Part shown: positions 63,536 to 64,000 of the stretch, in pieces
Layout: each line of letters begins with the position of its first letter
Position numbering within the stretch: the stretch's first letter is position 1
Assembly (NCBI RefSeq): GCF_006346315.1
Contig: NZ_VDMR01000002.1
Coordinates: forward strand, 434,001-498,000
DNA: 64,000 nt
Source: Nocardioides litoris
GTDB taxonomy: Bacteria; Actinomycetota; Actinomycetes; Propionibacteriales; Nocardioidaceae
Direction: 5' to 3'
Made by a program: the position numbers and the translations under genes
The notes under the pieces: model-generated
Told to the model about the DNA's origin: nothing
The model's database searches: none
What the model saw: only the letters and a program-made list of their open reading frames with translations

Positions 63536-64000
63536 GTGGTGCGACCGGGGACGACCAGGGCGGCGGCGCTCGTCGGCGCGGCCCTGCTGGGTCTCCCGTC
63601 GTGGGCCGTCGCGGCGGTGGCGGCCTCGACCGGCCCGACCGCGACGCCGGTCGACCTCGGGGGCACGCCCCGGGCCGGCAGCAGCGACCCCGGCACCCCG
63701 ACGGAGGTCACCGCCGGTCTCTGGTCGGACTCCCTCGAGGGACCGGGCGGCGACCCGAGCAACGCACGCTGGTTCTCCTACCGCCGGACGATGGCCGGCA
63801 GCGCCGTCCTCGTCGCGGTCACCGCGACCTCGCCGGAGTCCTCGGACTCGATCGGCGTGGCCGTGCGCGCCGGGACCACCGAGTGCGGCAGCGACACCTC
63901 GACCGCCGGCTACCCGGTCGCGTTCTCCGCCTTCGGGGCCTCGGTCGTCGCCCCCGACGGCACGTTCGGGGAGCGCGACGACCCCTGCCTCACGGCCGAG
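63536..64000 (+). CDS. Secreted protein, N-terminal part (3' end outside window)
   Basis: Two adjacent GTG codons (63536 and 63539) open a frame that stays open to base 64000 (155 codons). A signal peptide (AAALVGAALLGLPSWAVAAV) is followed by a Thr/Pro-rich linker and a domain with GLWSDSLEGPGGDPSNARWFSYRRTMAGSAVLVAVTATSP, VRAGTTECGSD and ERDDPCLTAE, the last two giving a likely disulfide. This looks like the start of a larger exported or membrane protein; I do not identify the family. Confidence 0.7.
   Translation, partial: MVRPGTTRAAALVGAALLGLPSWAVAAVAASTGPTATPVDLGGTPRAGSSDPGTPTEVTAGLWSDSLEGPGGDPSNARWFSYRRTMAGSAVLVAVTATSPESSDSIGVAVRAGTTECGSDTSTAGYPVAFSAFGASVVAPDGTFGERDDPCLTAE

Overview
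The window is about 64 kb of very GC-rich DNA, roughly 72-73% by eye. It has dense, often overlapping genes, many GTG starts, ATGA/GTGA stop-start overlaps, TAT and lipoprotein signals, and actinobacterial families (DUF5926, DUF4446, mycothiol-dependent DinB-like enzymes, SigE-family sigma relics, a complete kdpFABCDE operon). This points to a high-GC actinobacterium; Nocardioides or a close relative is my best guess from gene content, not from a search. I saw no rRNA, tRNA, CRISPR array, prophage or intact insertion sequence.

Layout. 1-3763: the end of a SulP anion transporter, a DUF305 lipoprotein with a histidine-rich DUF6153 membrane protein, and a divergent arsR-acr3-arsC operon. 3756-9828: Fpg/Nei glycosylase, small proteins, a glycerophosphodiesterase, a SEC-C/DUF5926 protein, an adenylate cyclase translationally coupled to a cyclic-nucleotide-binding protein, and a wrecked sigma-factor locus. 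9844-14005: arginine deiminase, a GDT1-type cation transporter, DUF4446, and a DHA2 drug exporter. 14043-21699: the high-affinity potassium operon kdpFABC-DE on the minus strand, including a 30-residue kdpF. 21899-31108: housekeeping and accessory genes, including an ECF42-type sigma factor with its DGPF/YciI partner, a TDT-family channel divergent from a LysR regulator, an M3 peptidase and a methyltransferase. 31506-46106: secreted beta-propeller proteins, transporters, PadR/TetR/LysR regulators with visible operators, a cholesterol-oxidase-like GMC enzyme, acyl-CoA dehydrogenase, a second sigma-factor relic and an AlkB-type oxygenase. 46188-50270: a 1,109-residue secreted M14 carboxypeptidase and an acetyltransferase. 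61019-64000: a hypothetical protein, a MerR/old-yellow-enzyme pair, a small acidic protein and the start of a secreted protein.

The most striking region is 50261-61025. A 39-residue peptide gene (56389-56508, no cysteine, with Ser/Thr/His in the middle) is followed by a strong hairpin and then an overlapping operon. That operon encodes a SagC/ThiF-like leader-peptide-binding protein, a CocE-type hydrolase, a YcaO cyclodehydratase, an MFS exporter and two surface proteins. Upstream and divergent lie a siderophore-type binding lipoprotein, two FecCD permeases, an ATPase and a SagB/nitroreductase-like dehydrogenase. Two related Zur/Fur-like palindromes sit before the peptide gene and at the divergent importer promoter. 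The simplest reading is a metal-regulated azole-type RiPP made, exported and re-imported as a metallophore. That is an inference; I do not recognise a described family with this arrangement.

Intergenic DNA carries several structured repeats (7404-7535, 21823-21859, 26384-26485, 31115-31164). One of them supplies the last 27 or so codons of a transporter gene.
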